NCBI RefSeq assembly: GCF_014654365.1
Contig: NZ_BNAY01000001.1
Coordinates: 806,001-870,000, forward strand
Direction of reading: 5' to 3'
Source: Amycolatopsis oliviviridis
GTDB lineage: Bacteria > Actinomycetota > Actinomycetes > Mycobacteriales > Pseudonocardiaceae
DNA length: 64,000 nt
Shown: piece by piece, positions 17,563 through 27,365 of the stretch
Layout of the letters: every line of letters begins with the position of its first letter
Numbering within the stretch: position 1 is the stretch's first letter
The notes under the pieces: model-generated
The model's database searches: none
What the model saw: the letters and a program-made list of their open reading frames with translations, nothing else
Told to the model about the DNA's origin: nothing
Program-made: the position numbers and the translations under genes

Positions 17563-18536
17563 GCGCCACCGGACGGATGCCGCGCCTGCTCGCGCTCGTG
17601 CCGTACCTGCTCGCCCGGCCCGGTATCAAGATCACCGACGCCGCCCACGACTTCGACGTCACGCCCAAGCAGCTGCGCAAGGACCTCGAACTCCTGTGGA
17701 TGTGCGGGCTGCCCGGCTACGGCCCCGGCGACCTGATCGACCTCTCCTTCGAGGGCGACACGATCGTCGTCACGCACGACGCCGGCATGAACCGCCCGCT
17801 GCGGCTCACCGGTGGCGAGGCGACGGCCATGCTCGTCGCGCTGCGGGCGCTGGCCGAGACGCCCGGCGTGGTCGACGCCGACGCGGTCCGCCGCGCCATC
17901 GCGAAGATCGAGGCCGCCGCGGGCCAGGCCCAGCCGTCGGGGATCGTCGTCGGCGGAGGAGTGCGGGAAGGCAAGAAGACCGCCGGTACCCGCGAAGCCG
18001 TCCGGGCCGCTCTCACCGCGAAGCGCGCGTTGCGGATCCGGTACTACACCGCGTCGAAGGACGAGATCACCGAGCGGACCGTCGACCCGATGCGGTTGCT
18101 CATCGTCCAGGCGGTCGGCTACCTCGAAGCGTGGTGCCGCCGCGCCGAAGACGTCCGGCTGTTCCGGCTCGACCGCATCGACGAGCTCACCGTCCTCGAC
18201 GAACCCGCCGTGCCGCCGGCGCACGCCCGGCCCACTGACATTTCCGATGGTGTTTTCCGGCCCCGTCCCGATCAGCAGGAAGCCGTCCTCGCCCTCGACC
18301 CCGACGCACGCTGGGTAGCCGAGTACTACCCCTGCGAGGAACTCGACGAGCTCGACGGCGGGCGGCTGCGGATCCGGATGCGCTACGCCGACGAGTCGTG
18401 GATGGTCCGGCTCATCCTCGGTCTAGGCGGGGACGCGCAGGTGGAGAGCCCCGCCACACTCGCCGAGGCGGTTCGTCGTCGAGCGGCCGACGCGCTGGCC
18501 CGGGCTCGTCACCTAACGTCAACCTACGAGCAGTAG
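17559..18536 (+). CDS. pafC: WYL-domain activator PafC
   Basis: This is the partner of PafB. The 325-residue product has the same layout: N-terminal DNA-binding part (MPRLLALVPYLLARPGIKITDAAHDFDVTPKQLRKDLELLW), a WYL domain (LRIRYYTASKDEITERTVDPMRLLIVQAVGYLEAWCRRAEDVR) and a C-terminal WCX-like extension (WMVRLILGLGGDAQVESP). Its ATG is within the last codons of pafB, so the two are made in equal amounts. An 8-base gap separates it from the next small membrane protein gene. Confidence 0.92.
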   Translation: MSATGRMPRLLALVPYLLARPGIKITDAAHDFDVTPKQLRKDLELLWMCGLPGYGPGDLIDLSFEGDTIVVTHDAGMNRPLRLTGGEATAMLVALRALAETPGVVDADAVRRAIAKIEAAAGQAQPSGIVVGGGVREGKKTAGTREAVRAALTAKRALRIRYYTASKDEITERTVDPMRLLIVQAVGYLEAWCRRAEDVRLFRLDRIDELTVLDEPAVPPAHARPTDISDGVFRPRPDQQEAVLALDPDARWVAEYYPCEELDELDGGRLRIRMRYADESWMVRLILGLGGDAQVESPATLAEAVRRRAADALARARHLTSTYEQ

Positions 18537-18545
18537 GGTGACGCC

Positions 18546-18755
18546 GTGTCGTACCTGCCGAGCATCGTGCTCGCCGTCGCCGGGCTGATCCTGCTCTTCG
18601 TTTTGCTAATCAAATTACGCAGAGTCTTGCGCGTGCTCACCCATACGGTGAGCATGGTGGCTACGAACACCCGAAAACGGACAGGGCTGCTTCGTGCCCG
18701 GTCGGCCGCGCTCCGCGTGGCGATCGCGCAACGACGTGGGCTCGAAGACCGGTAA
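18546..18755 (+). CDS. Small single-span membrane protein
   Basis: The 69-residue product has one N-terminal membrane helix ([17 protein letters not shown], residues about 6-22) followed by a basic tail ([19 protein letters not shown]). The tail should stay in the cytoplasm. I do not recognise a named family. It is packed between pafC (10 bases) and tatA (37 bases), so it is in the same transcription unit and could be a small accessory factor of the Tat or envelope machinery. Start: GTG 18546. Confidence 0.7.
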   Translation: MSYLPSIVLAVAGLILLFVLLIKLRRVLRVLTHTVSMVATNTRKRTGLLRARSAALRVAIAQRRGLEDR

Positions 18756-18792
18756 CATCACACCCAGATACTCGAGAAGGAGGCCGCAAACG

Positions 18793-19134
18793 ATGAACGC
18801 GCTGCAGCCGTGGCACATCATCATCCTGGTGCTCGTCGTTGTTCTGCTGTTCGGCGCCAAGAGGCTTCCGGACGCCGCGCGGTCCATCGGCAAGTCCATG
18901 AAGATCTTCAAGGCCGAGACCAAGGACATGGCGGGGGACAAGGACAAGGCCGCCGAGACCGAAGAGGTCGAGACCAAGCAGCTGCCGCAGGCCACCACGC
19001 CCGCGCCCGCCGCTCCTGCCGCGTCCGCGCAGGACAAGCAGGTCGCCGACCTCCAGCGTCAGCTCGACGAGCTCAAGAAGCAGCAGGCCGCCACGCCCGC
19101 TCCGGCGGAGCAGGCGCAGAAGAACGCCAGCTGA
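18793..19134 (+). CDS. tatA: Twin-arginine translocase subunit TatA
   Basis: TatA assembles into the pore-like part of the Tat system, which moves folded proteins across the membrane. The 113-residue product has a short membrane helix ([29 protein letters not shown]) with the FG hinge and amphipathic helix typical of TatA, then an acidic and Ala/Pro-rich tail. A strong ribosome site (GAGAAGGAGG) precedes the ATG. tatC follows about 110 bases downstream. Confidence 0.94.
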   Translation: MNALQPWHIIILVLVVVLLFGAKRLPDAARSIGKSMKIFKAETKDMAGDKDKAAETEEVETKQLPQATTPAPAAPAASAQDKQVADLQRQLDELKKQQAATPAPAEQAQKNAS

Positions 19135-19244
19135 GCGATCTTTTGGCAAGCAGCTTCTAGCCAGGCAAGCGGAGCCTGTTCGCGGATGAGCGCGCCGAAG
19201 TCCCGGCGCGCTCATGGTGGACCTTGACGAGAACGGACTGTTCA

Positions 19245-20216
19245 GTGGCGGATTCCGCCTCAGGTGAGGAACGCCGCGGGTCGAAGCGGCGCAAGCGCAG
19301 CCGCCGGACCAACCCCGACGGCACGATGACGCTCATCGAGCACATCTACGAGTTCCGGCGCCGCCTGGGCTTCGCGCTGCTCGCTCTCGTCGCGGGCGGG
19401 ATCATCGGCTTCATCTGGTTCCAGACCAGGGTCGGCCCGATCCCGTCGCTGGGTGACATCATGACCGGCCCCTACTGCGGTATCCCTTGGGAGCGCAGGC
19501 TTGGAGCCAAGCCGGACGGTCACTGCCAGCTGCTCCAGACGGTCCCGTTCGAAGCCTTCATGATCCAGCTGAAGGTCGGCCTCGCCGCAGGTGCGGTGCT
19601 GTTCGCGCCGCTGTGGCTCTACCAGCTGTGGGCGTTCATCGCGCCCGGTCTCTACTCGAAGGAGCGCAAGTACGCGCTCACCTTCGTCTTCTTCGCGTCG
19701 CTGCTCTTCGCCGCCGGCGCCGTGCTCGCGTACCTGCTCATCCCGCACGCTCTAGAGCTGCTGATGAACTTCGGTGGCGACCAGTTCATCACCGCCCTCA
19801 CCGGTGACAAGTACATCTCGTTCATCCTGTCGCTGCTGCTGATCTTCGGCGTCAGTTTCGAGCTCCCGCTGCTCGTGGTGATGCTGAACCGCGTCGGCGT
19901 CCTCAAGTACCAGACGCTGAAGAAGTGGCGCCGCGGCCTGATCATGGTCGTGTTCGTGTTCGCCGCCTTCGCGACGCCCGGTTCGGACCCGTTCTCGATG
20001 CTCGGCCTGTCGGGCGCGCTGATCGTGCTGCTGGAGCTGTCCATCCAGATCGCGCGCTTCCACGATCGGAAGCTCGACAAGGTGCGCGAGGACGAGGGCT
20101 GGGACAAGCTCTCCGACGACGAGGCCGCGCCGTTCGACTACACGCCGAGCACGATCGAAGACGAGCCCTCGACCACCGCCGGTGGCAAGCGGACCAACAC
20201 CGACGACGTCACCTGA
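19245..20216 (+). CDS. tatC: Twin-arginine translocase subunit TatC
   Basis: TatC recognises the twin-arginine signal peptide. The 323-residue product has six membrane helices, the conserved start MTLIEHIYEFRRRL, a FEAFMIQLKVGL segment and GVSFELPLLVV. The N-terminal 30 residues are Arg/Lys-rich and the C-terminal 45 are acidic, which is usual in actinobacteria. GTG 19245 is chosen; a TTG 21 bases upstream is possible. A lipid-kinase gene begins seven bases after the stop, so it belongs to the same unit. Confidence 0.94.
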   Translation: MADSASGEERRGSKRRKRSRRTNPDGTMTLIEHIYEFRRRLGFALLALVAGGIIGFIWFQTRVGPIPSLGDIMTGPYCGIPWERRLGAKPDGHCQLLQTVPFEAFMIQLKVGLAAGAVLFAPLWLYQLWAFIAPGLYSKERKYALTFVFFASLLFAAGAVLAYLLIPHALELLMNFGGDQFITALTGDKYISFILSLLLIFGVSFELPLLVVMLNRVGVLKYQTLKKWRRGLIMVVFVFAAFATPGSDPFSMLGLSGALIVLLELSIQIARFHDRKLDKVREDEGWDKLSDDEAAPFDYTPSTIEDEPSTTAGGKRTNTDDVT

Positions 20217-20223
20217 CCCCGGG

Positions 20224-21099
20224 ATGCACGCGGCACTCGCCGTCCACCCCGCGTCGGGTAACGGCAGCGCGGGACGGCTGATGGAGTCGGTCGCGGCGCG
20301 GCTGCGGCCCGTCGTGGACCGGCTCGACGTCCTCGTGGCCGACACGGTCGAGGAATCGCGCGCGCTGATGACCGACTCGCGCGCGGCGGGGCTGGATGTC
20401 CTCGTCGTTCTCGGCGGTGACGGCGCGGCGCATCAAGGCGTCCAGTTCTGCGCCGAATCCGGCGTCGCGCTCGGGCTCGTTCCTGCGGGCACAGGCAACG
20501 ACTTCGCCAGGGCGCTCGGGATCCCGGAGGAGCCGCACGCGGCCGCCGATCTCGTCGCCCGGCGGATCGCGGAGGGCGAACGGCGGCGGGTCGACCTCGG
20601 CCGGGCCGGTGGCGAATGGTTCGCCACCGTGCTGTGCTCCGGCTTCGACGCCCTCGTCACCGAACGCGCCAACCGGCTGACCTGGCCACGCGGCCCGCGC
20701 CGCTACGACGTCGCGATCCTGGCCGAACTCGTTGCGTTCCGGCCCCGTCCGGTCGTGCTCCGCACCGACGTCGAGACCCTCGAACTCGACGCCACCATGA
20801 TCGCCGTCGGCAACACCCCGTTCTACGGCGGCGGCATGCGGATCTGCCCGGGAGCCGATCCGGAAGACGGCCGGTTCGACGTCACCGTCGTGGGCGACGC
20901 GACCCGTCGCGATCTCCTGCGCATGCTGCCGGGTGTCCGTTCGGGACGGCACGTCGAACATCCGGCTGTCCGGACCCTGAAGGCGAGTCAGCTCCACCTC
21001 GCGGGCAGCGATCTGCCGGTCTACGCCGACGGCGAGCCGCTGGGCGGACTGCCGATCGACATCACCTGCGTCCCCGGCGCCCTCACCGTCGTCGGCTGA
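20224..21099 (+). CDS. Diacylglycerol/sphingosine kinase-like enzyme
   Basis: The 291-residue product has the catalytic LVVLGGDGAAHQG loop and LVPAGTGNDFARALG of the lipid-kinase catalytic domain, and the C-terminal beta domain (DLPVYADGEPLGGLPIDI). The third glycine-loop residue is Ala rather than Thr (GGDGA for GGDGT), which also occurs in some active members. It transfers phosphate from ATP to a membrane lipid. It lies seven bases after tatC. A second lipid kinase, fused to PAP2, is elsewhere in this window. Confidence 0.85.
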   Translation: MHAALAVHPASGNGSAGRLMESVAARLRPVVDRLDVLVADTVEESRALMTDSRAAGLDVLVVLGGDGAAHQGVQFCAESGVALGLVPAGTGNDFARALGIPEEPHAAADLVARRIAEGERRRVDLGRAGGEWFATVLCSGFDALVTERANRLTWPRGPRRYDVAILAELVAFRPRPVVLRTDVETLELDATMIAVGNTPFYGGGMRICPGADPEDGRFDVTVVGDATRRDLLRMLPGVRSGRHVEHPAVRTLKASQLHLAGSDLPVYADGEPLGGLPIDITCVPGALTVVG

Positions 21100-21670
21100 T
21101 TCCGGCGTAGTCGCCCGCGCGCCACACCTGCCCGCGGAACGTCGCGGCCGACATCAGCTCGCCGCGCGGGAAGAACACCCCGCCGCAACGATGGCAGAAC
21201 CACGCCTGCCGCCAGTACGCCAGCGCGTCGGGGATGCCCCGCCGGATCCGCGCGTTGCGCCTGAGCCGGAGCACGAACAGGACCGCGAAGAGCGCGACCA
21301 GCGCGAACGCGCCGAACGGGAAGATCCAGGCTCCGATGGCCTGTCCGGCGCGGCCGCCCGCGGTCGGCGCGGGGTTCTCGGCGAGCACGTCGGTGGCGAA
21401 CGAGACGAACACGAACGCCGGGATCAGCAGGAACAGCGCGAGCGCCAGGAAGCATCCGCCGCCGCGGAGCATCGGGTACGGGTTGAGCGCCGCGGCGGTC
21501 GCGGTCACCGACACGCCGGTGTGCGTGGTCGCGGTGTAGACCACGCCGTCACCGGCGGGGACGGCCGTCATGCCCCCTCGCACCCGGTACGTTGTCTGCC
21601 CGCTCTGGAACACCGCCGGCACGCTTTGCACCTGGTCGACCTGCGCGCACCGCGGGCAAGCGATCTCCAT
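21083..21670 (-). CDS. Zinc-ribbon membrane protein of unknown function
   Basis: The 195-residue product has an N-terminal CPRC zinc-ribbon half (residues 5-8) and a second pair, CHRCGG, near residue 165. Two membrane helices lie between them (FLALALFLLIPAFVFVSFA and AWIFPFGAFALVALFAVLFVL). The function is not recognised. It lies between a lipid-kinase gene and helY and is antisense to both, overlapping the kinase end by 17 bases. Start: ATG 21670. Confidence 0.7.
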   Translation of the reverse strand: MEIACPRCAQVDQVQSVPAVFQSGQTTYRVRGGMTAVPAGDGVVYTATTHTGVSVTATAAALNPYPMLRGGGCFLALALFLLIPAFVFVSFATDVLAENPAPTAGGRAGQAIGAWIFPFGAFALVALFAVLFVLRLRRNARIRRGIPDALAYWRQAWFCHRCGGVFFPRGELMSAATFRGQVWRAGDYAGISRRR

Positions 21671-21782
21671 GGCGTCCCCTCTCGATCCCGGATCCGTCCC
21701 TTGGATGACAGAGGCGTGCCGGACGTTCCCGAGATCGTCACACCGAGTGCGAACTGTCGGTGGGGTATGGAACCCTGACGAA

Positions 21783-24560
21783 GTGGTCAATAGCCCTCCC
21801 CAGACCCCGGCCGAGGCTTACGCAGCCTCCCAGCGCCGCGCTCAGTACCCCCAGCTGACCCGCTTCGCGGCGGAGTCGTCGTTCGAATTCGACGACTTCC
21901 AGGTCCGCGGCTGCGAGGCGCTCGAAGACGGGCACGGCGTGCTCGTCTGCGCGCCCACCGGCGCCGGGAAGACCGTGGTCGGCGAGTTCGCGGTGCATCT
22001 CGCCCTCGCCGAAGGCCGCAAATGCTTCTACACGACACCCATCAAGGCGTTGTCGAACCAGAAGTACGCCGACCTCGTCGGCCGCTACGGCACCGACGCC
22101 GTCGGCCTGCTGACCGGGGACACCTCGATCAACGGCAACGCGCAGGTCGTGGTCATGACCACCGAGGTCCTGCGCAACATGCTCTACGCCGGGTCCTCGA
22201 CCATCGGCGAGCTCGCGTACGTCGTGATGGACGAGGTCCATTACCTCGCCGACCGGTTCCGCGGCGCGGTCTGGGAAGAGGTCATCCTCCACCTGCCGGA
22301 GCACGTCCGGGTCGTCGGCCTGTCGGCCACCGTGAGCAACGCCGAGGAGTTCGGCGAATGGCTCGTCGAGGTCCGCGGCGACACCACCGTCGTCGTCGAC
22401 GAGCACCGTCCCGTGCCGCTGTGGCAGCACATGCTGGTCGGGAACCGGCTGATGGACCTGTTCGCCGGCCAGGAGGAACACGCGCCCGGCACCGAACTGC
22501 GGATCAACCCCAGCCTGCTGCGCCGTACCGAGGAGGTCGGCCGCGGGTTCGCCCCGGCCGGGGGACGCGGGCCGAGGGGGCGTCGCGGGGTGCCGTCCCG
22601 GATGCCGAGGTTCCGGCCGCCGTCCCGCACCGACACGGTCGAGCGCCTGGACAACGCCGGGCTGCTCCCCGCCATCGTGTTCATCTTCTCCCGCGCGGGC
22701 TGCGACGCCGCCGTCGGCCAATGCGTCCGGTCGGGTCTGCGGCTCAACGGCCCCGAAGAGGTCGAGAAGGTCCGCCGCATCGTCGCCGAGCGCACCAAGG
22801 ACCTGCCCGAAGGCGACCTCGGCGTCCTCGGGTACTGGGAATGGCGTGAGGCACTCGAACGCGGCATCGCCGGGCACCACGCGGGGCTGCTCCCCGCTTT
22901 CAAGGAGACCGTCGAGGAACTGTTCGTCCAGGGCCTGGTGAAGGTCGTCTTCGCCACCGAGACGCTCGCGCTCGGCATCAACATGCCCGCGCGCACCGTC
23001 GTCCTGGAACGGCTGGTCAAGTACAACGGCGAGGCGCACGTCGACCTGACGCCGGGGGAGTACACGCAGCTCACCGGCCGTGCCGGGCGGCGCGGGATCG
23101 ACGTCGAGGGCCACGCCGTCGTCGCCTGGCAGCCGGGCATCGACCCGAAGCAGGTCGGCGGCCTCGCCTCGACCCGGACGTACCCGCTGCGGTCGTCCTT
23201 CCGGCCCGGCTACAACATGGCGGTGAACCTGGTCGCGCAGGTCGGCGCCGAAGCGGCCCGTGACCTGCTGGAGCAGTCGTTCGCGCAGTTCCAGGCCGAC
23301 CGGTCGGTGGTCGGGACGGCCCGGCGGATCGAGCGGAACAAGGAGGCCCTGCGGGGCTACACCACCGCCATCACCGGCGATTTCGACGAGATGCTGGAGT
23401 ACGTCGAGCTGCGCGCGAAGATCTCCGCCCGGGAGAAGGCGCTTTCGCGGCAGAACACCTCCGCTCGCCGGGCCGGGACCGCCGAGTCGCTGGAGAAGCT
23501 CCGCAAGGGGGACGTCATCGCCGTGCCCGCGGGCCGGCGCGCGGGGCTCGCGGTCGTCGTCGACCCGGGGCTCGACCCGATCCGCGAACCGCGTCCCGTC
23601 GTGGTCACCGAAGACCGCTGGTCCGGACCACTCTCGGTCTCGGACTTCCCGTCGCCGGTGGAGGCGCTGGGGAACATCAAGCTGCCGAAGCACATCGAGC
23701 TGCGCTCGCCCAAGACCCGCCGGGACATCGCTTCCAGCCTGCGCAACGCGGGAATCTCCTTGCCCGGCAGGCAAAAGCGCCGCGCCGGGGCCAATGAGGA
23801 CGGTGAGCTGGCCGCGCTGCGGCGTGCGTTGCGCTCGCATCCGTGCCACGGCCTGGCCGAACGCGAGGCCAATCTGCGCTGGGTCGAGCGCTATCAGCGT
23901 CTCTCCGCGGAGACCGAACAGCTGGAACGCAAGGTCGCCGCGACGACGCACTCGCTCGCGCGCGCCTTCGACCGCATCCTGCGGCTGCTCGGCGAGCGCG
24001 GGTACCTCGGCCCGGAGTCCAAGGGCGACGGCGAGGACCGCGTCACCGAACACGGCAAGCGGCTCACCCGCCTCTACAGCGAGTCCGATCTGCTCGCCGC
24101 CGAGTGCATCCGGCACGACGTCTGGAAGGGCCTGGCTCCCGCCGAACTCGCGGCCGTCGTCTCGACGCTGGTCTTCGAGGCGCGCCGCGACACGGCGGGG
24201 GAGCCTCGCCTGCCGATGGGCAAGGTGCTCGATGCCTGGCAGGCGACCACGCGGCTCTGGATGGAGCTCACCGAGGACGAGCGGCGGCACAAGCTGGACC
24301 GCACCCGCGAGCCGGACGCCGGATTCGCCTGGCCCGTCTACCGCTGGGCACGCGGCGAGTCGCTGGAGAAGGTGCTCACCGCCGCCGAGGCCAACGGGCA
24401 GGAGCTGTCCGCCGGTGACTTCGTGCGCTGGTCGCGGCAGGTCATCGACCTGCTGGACCAGATCCGCGACGTCCTCGGGAAGGCCGATCCGGTCGGCGCG
24501 GCGGCTTCGGACGCGGTGAAGGCGCTGAGGCGCGGGGTCGTCGCGGCGGGCGGCGCCTGA
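21783..24560 (+). CDS. helY: SKI2-like RNA helicase HelY
   Basis: The 925-residue ATP-dependent RNA helicase belongs to the Ski2/Mtr4 branch, which feeds RNA to degradation machines. Walker A APTGAGKT (residues 57-64), the DEVH box [11 protein letters not shown] (about 148-158), SATVSN, and motif [12 protein letters not shown] are all seen. The C-terminal DSHCT region ends the protein. Start: GTG 21783, because the upstream extension is poor. Gene order tatA-tatC-(lipid kinase)-helY follows the mycobacterial Rv2094c-Rv2092c block. A long antisense open frame over this gene is a composition shadow. Confidence 0.93.
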   Translation: MVNSPPQTPAEAYAASQRRAQYPQLTRFAAESSFEFDDFQVRGCEALEDGHGVLVCAPTGAGKTVVGEFAVHLALAEGRKCFYTTPIKALSNQKYADLVGRYGTDAVGLLTGDTSINGNAQVVVMTTEVLRNMLYAGSSTIGELAYVVMDEVHYLADRFRGAVWEEVILHLPEHVRVVGLSATVSNAEEFGEWLVEVRGDTTVVVDEHRPVPLWQHMLVGNRLMDLFAGQEEHAPGTELRINPSLLRRTEEVGRGFAPAGGRGPRGRRGVPSRMPRFRPPSRTDTVERLDNAGLLPAIVFIFSRAGCDAAVGQCVRSGLRLNGPEEVEKVRRIVAERTKDLPEGDLGVLGYWEWREALERGIAGHHAGLLPAFKETVEELFVQGLVKVVFATETLALGINMPARTVVLERLVKYNGEAHVDLTPGEYTQLTGRAGRRGIDVEGHAVVAWQPGIDPKQVGGLASTRTYPLRSSFRPGYNMAVNLVAQVGAEAARDLLEQSFAQFQADRSVVGTARRIERNKEALRGYTTAITGDFDEMLEYVELRAKISAREKALSRQNTSARRAGTAESLEKLRKGDVIAVPAGRRAGLAVVVDPGLDPIREPRPVVVTEDRWSGPLSVSDFPSPVEALGNIKLPKHIELRSPKTRRDIASSLRNAGISLPGRQKRRAGANEDGELAALRRALRSHPCHGLAEREANLRWVERYQRLSAETEQLERKVAATTHSLARAFDRILRLLGERGYLGPESKGDGEDRVTEHGKRLTRLYSESDLLAAECIRHDVWKGLAPAELAAVVSTLVFEARRDTAGEPRLPMGKVLDAWQATTRLWMELTEDERRHKLDRTREPDAGFAWPVYRWARGESLEKVLTAAEANGQELSAGDFVRWSRQVIDLLDQIRDVLGKADPVGAAASDAVKALRRGVVAAGGA

Positions 24561-24578
24561 CCCGGGTCAGTCACTCAA

Positions 24579-24635
24579 GCGCTATGAACGGTCCTTTCCT
24601 TGCAAAATTTGCAAGGAAAGGACCTTTCATAGCGC
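24579..24635. repeat. Intergenic hairpin, ATGAAAGG subfamily
   Basis: Arms of 28 bases (24579-24606 and 24608-24635) have one mismatch and almost no loop. The edge is GCGCTATGAAAGG and the centre is TGCAAAATTTTGCA. It begins 18 bases after the helY stop. It resembles the hairpin at 53575-53629 at its edge (ATGAAAGG). Confidence 0.85.
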
Positions 24636-24856
24636 GTGGGGGCACATCGCGGCAGGTGTGCTCACGGGAGTCCGACCCGGGAGGCATTGGGCTGACCGGC
24701 GGACAGGATGCCGCCACCGGTGGGAGCACGGTGGCTTCGAGTTGCCCCGACACCACCCGGGAACAGTGGGCAGGGGCGCCGACCTGTGGTTGGATCGCCC
24801 ACGACGGCCGAGGTAGGTGGGCCGGTGACGATGGCGGAACAGGCGGAGGCGAAACG

Positions 24857-25648
24857 ATGAGCACGCCGTATGGCGGCAACGACCCGCAGCAGCAGCCCCA
24901 GTGGGGGCAGCAGCCGGGCTACGGGCAACAGCCGGGCGGCGCTCAACCGCCGAGCGGCCCGCAGCAACAACCCCAATGGGGGCAGCCGCCGCAGCAGGAC
25001 CCGTCGCAGACGCAGCAGCAACAGCCCCAGTGGGGCCAGCAGCCCGCACCGTACGACCCGTCCCAGCAGGGATACCCGCAGCAGCCGCAGCCCGGCTACG
25101 ACCCGTCGCAGACGCAGCAACAGCAGCCTCAGTGGGGTCAGCAGCCGCCGCAGTACGGGCAGCAGCCGGGTTATCCGCAGAGCGGACCCCAGCAACAGCC
25201 CGGCTACCCGCAGAGCGGCCCGCAGCAACAGCCGCAGTACGGCCAGCCGCAGCAGCCGGGCCAGTACGACTACGGCCAGAGCCAGTTCCCGGGCACCCCG
25301 GGCGAGGCGCAGGACAAGCCGAAGTCCAAGAAGGGCCTGTTCATCGGGATCGGCGCGCTCGTGGTGATCATCGCCGCGGTCGGTGTCCTCGGGTTCGTCA
25401 CGCCGGGCTGGTTCAACACCCAGGTGTTCAACAACACCCAGATGCAGACCGACGTGCAGAAGCTGCTCACCGAGACCTACGGGATCAAGGAGATCAGCGC
25501 GGTCACCTGCCCCGCCGGCCAGGAAGTCAAGGACGGGGTGAAGTTCACCTGCACCGCGACGATCGAAGGCAAGCCGCAGGAGGTGCCGATCACCGTGAAG
25601 GGTGACACCGGCAACTACGAGGTCTCACCGCCCGCCGTCACCAAGTAA
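24857..25648 (+). CDS. Gln/Gly/Pro-rich membrane protein with DUF4333 domain
   Basis: The 263-residue product has three parts. Residues 1-150 are a low-complexity repeat of [20 protein letters not shown] and similar units, probably disordered and cytoplasmic. One membrane helix follows ([22 protein letters not shown], about residues 158-180). Outside, a DUF4333 domain of about 75 residues carries two conserved cysteines (VTCPAGQ and FTCTATI) that likely form a disulfide. Its role is unknown. It corresponds in position to mycobacterial Rv2091c. It stands before an Eis-like gene, and a second DUF4333-Eis pair follows. Confidence 0.8.
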   Translation: MSTPYGGNDPQQQPQWGQQPGYGQQPGGAQPPSGPQQQPQWGQPPQQDPSQTQQQQPQWGQQPAPYDPSQQGYPQQPQPGYDPSQTQQQQPQWGQQPPQYGQQPGYPQSGPQQQPGYPQSGPQQQPQYGQPQQPGQYDYGQSQFPGTPGEAQDKPKSKKGLFIGIGALVVIIAAVGVLGFVTPGWFNTQVFNNTQMQTDVQKLLTETYGIKEISAVTCPAGQEVKDGVKFTCTATIEGKPQEVPITVKGDTGNYEVSPPAVTK

Positions 25649-25690
25649 ACGGCGGGCGCCGGGGACGGTCGATCCTGCATGATCGTCCCC

Positions 25691-26890
25691 ATGAGCGATT
25701 TCTCTGTGCGGCTGCTGCGGTCCGACGAGGAACGGACCGCGACCGATGTGTTCAGGCGTGCCTTGCACGTCAAGGAGATGACCGATGAGGAATGGTCGGC
25801 CATTTCCGCGTCGAGGCAGCCGGACCGCGCGTTCGGCGCGTTCGACCCGGAGCTGATCGGCACCACCCGGTCCTTCGACTCGGAAGTGACACTGCCCGGC
25901 GGCGGCACCACGCCGCTCGCCGCGGTCAGCCTGGTCGGTGTCCGCGCCGACCGCACCCGGCGTGGTGTGCTGACCGGTTTGATGCGCGCTCAGTTCGAGG
26001 ATTTCGCCGCTCGCGGTGTGCCCGCGGCGATGCTGCACGCGTCCGAGGGCGCCATCTACGGCAGGTTCGGGTACGGCATCGGCGCCCGGGCCAAGTCGAT
26101 CGAGGTCGACCGGCACCGTGCCCGGTTCCGCCCCGAGGTCCCGGTGGGCGGAGAGATCTCCGTGCTGGGCCTGGAAAGCACCATCGAACAATGGCCGTCG
26201 CTGTTCGACGCCCTCCCGCGTACCCGGCCCGGCATGATCGCGCGGAGCCCGCATCTGTGGCCGGGTTACGAGCGGGAGGTGCGCCGGGCGACCACACCGG
26301 TCTCGACGGCGGTGCATCGCGGTCCGGACGGCGTCGACGGCTACGTGACCTACACCGTGGAGAGGGCCAAATTCGGCGCCCCGTCGGTGTTGAAGATCCA
26401 GTCCTTCCATCACTCGGGTTCCGACGCGTTCGCGGGGCTGTGGCGGTACCTGCTGTCCGTGGACCTGGTCGACCGCATCACCGCCGAGAAACGGCCGCTC
26501 GACGAGCCGGTCGAGCTGCTGTTCACGGACCCGCGGCACGTGAGCGTGGAGAAGACCCAAGACGAGGGCTGGCTCCGGCTCGTGGACGTCGCCACCATGC
26601 TCGACGCCCGCACCTACCAGGGCGAGCCGGTCGTCATCGAGGTCACCGATCCCTTCCTGGAGCACAACTCCGGCCGCTACCGCCTTTCCGAGGACGGCGC
26701 GGCCCGCACCACCGACCCAGCGGATCTCGAACTCGGTGTCGACACCTTGTCGATGGTGTACCTCGGCGCCTGGCGTGTGTCGGAACTCGCGGCCGTCGGA
26801 CGCGTCCGAGCCACCGGTGAGGCCGCATCGGTGCGGGCGGACCTGCTGTTCGGCACGCGGGTGAACCCCTGGTGCGGTACCTTCTTCTGA
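25691..26890 (+). CDS. eis: Eis-like GNAT acetyltransferase (copy 1)
   Basis: The 399-residue product is a three-domain N-acetyltransferase of the Eis family, which acetylates amines such as aminoglycosides using acetyl-CoA. Visible features are the acetyl-CoA loop LVGVRADRTRRGVLTGLM, the IYGRFGYG motif with the catalytic tyrosine near residue 128, and a C-terminus WCGTFF whose terminal carboxylate takes part in catalysis in Eis. The length is close to the 402-residue mycobacterial enzyme. The native substrate is not known. A DUF4333 gene precedes it by 42 bases and another follows. Confidence 0.85.
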   Translation: MSDFSVRLLRSDEERTATDVFRRALHVKEMTDEEWSAISASRQPDRAFGAFDPELIGTTRSFDSEVTLPGGGTTPLAAVSLVGVRADRTRRGVLTGLMRAQFEDFAARGVPAAMLHASEGAIYGRFGYGIGARAKSIEVDRHRARFRPEVPVGGEISVLGLESTIEQWPSLFDALPRTRPGMIARSPHLWPGYEREVRRATTPVSTAVHRGPDGVDGYVTYTVERAKFGAPSVLKIQSFHHSGSDAFAGLWRYLLSVDLVDRITAEKRPLDEPVELLFTDPRHVSVEKTQDEGWLRLVDVATMLDARTYQGEPVVIEVTDPFLEHNSGRYRLSEDGAARTTDPADLELGVDTLSMVYLGAWRVSELAAVGRVRATGEAASVRADLLFGTRVNPWCGTFF

Positions 26891-26925
26891 CGTTGGATGA
26901 TCACATTCGGTGGGGGTGGAGAAGC

Positions 26926-27321
26926 TTGAGCAGGCGAGCCGTCGCGACGGTCGTTCTGTGCTGTGCCGCTCTGGCGGGACTGGCGGCGTGTTCGGACACC
27001 CCGGCACCCGCGCCGGCGACGAAGACCGTCACGGCCACGCCGACGACGAGCGCCTCGTCGAGCGCGTCGGCCTCCGGCGGTTCGCCCTCCGGCAACCCGG
27101 GCAGAGTCTTCGATCCCCGGACCATGCAGGCGGATGTGCGGAAGATCCTCACCGAGACCTACGAGGTGCGGGAGGTCGGGGACGTGCTCTGCCCGGCGAA
27201 CCAGACGGTGAAGGACGGCAGCACGTTCACCTGCACCGTCCAGGTCGCCGGTGAGGGCAAGACTGTCACGATCACCGTCACCGGTGAAGACGGCCGGTAC
27301 GAGGTCGGCGCGCCCGCCTGA
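26926..27321 (+). CDS. DUF4333 lipoprotein
   Basis: The 131-residue product has a lipobox signal (VLCCAALAGLAACSD, Cys near residue 21), a Ser/Thr/Ala linker, and a DUF4333 domain (MQADVRKILTETYEVREVGDVLCPANQ, TVKDGSTFTCTV) with two cysteines. The domain is clearly related to that of the larger DUF4333 protein upstream, so the two are paralogues, one anchored by lipid and the other by a membrane helix. TTG 26926 is chosen because GGTGGAGAAG is a good ribosome site before it; no ATG fits the lipobox distance. It lies between the two Eis genes. Confidence 0.75.
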   Translation: MSRRAVATVVLCCAALAGLAACSDTPAPAPATKTVTATPTTSASSSASASGGSPSGNPGRVFDPRTMQADVRKILTETYEVREVGDVLCPANQTVKDGSTFTCTVQVAGEGKTVTITVTGEDGRYEVGAPA

Positions 27322-27365
27322 AAACCGGTTGGGTTCGCCGGGGACGGACGGCAGGATCTCTTGTC

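Noticed and set aside
21738..24290. An 850-residue antisense frame across helY
   Set aside because: The plus strand has all helicase motifs in order. The antisense product has no motif and starts inside the promoter of helY.
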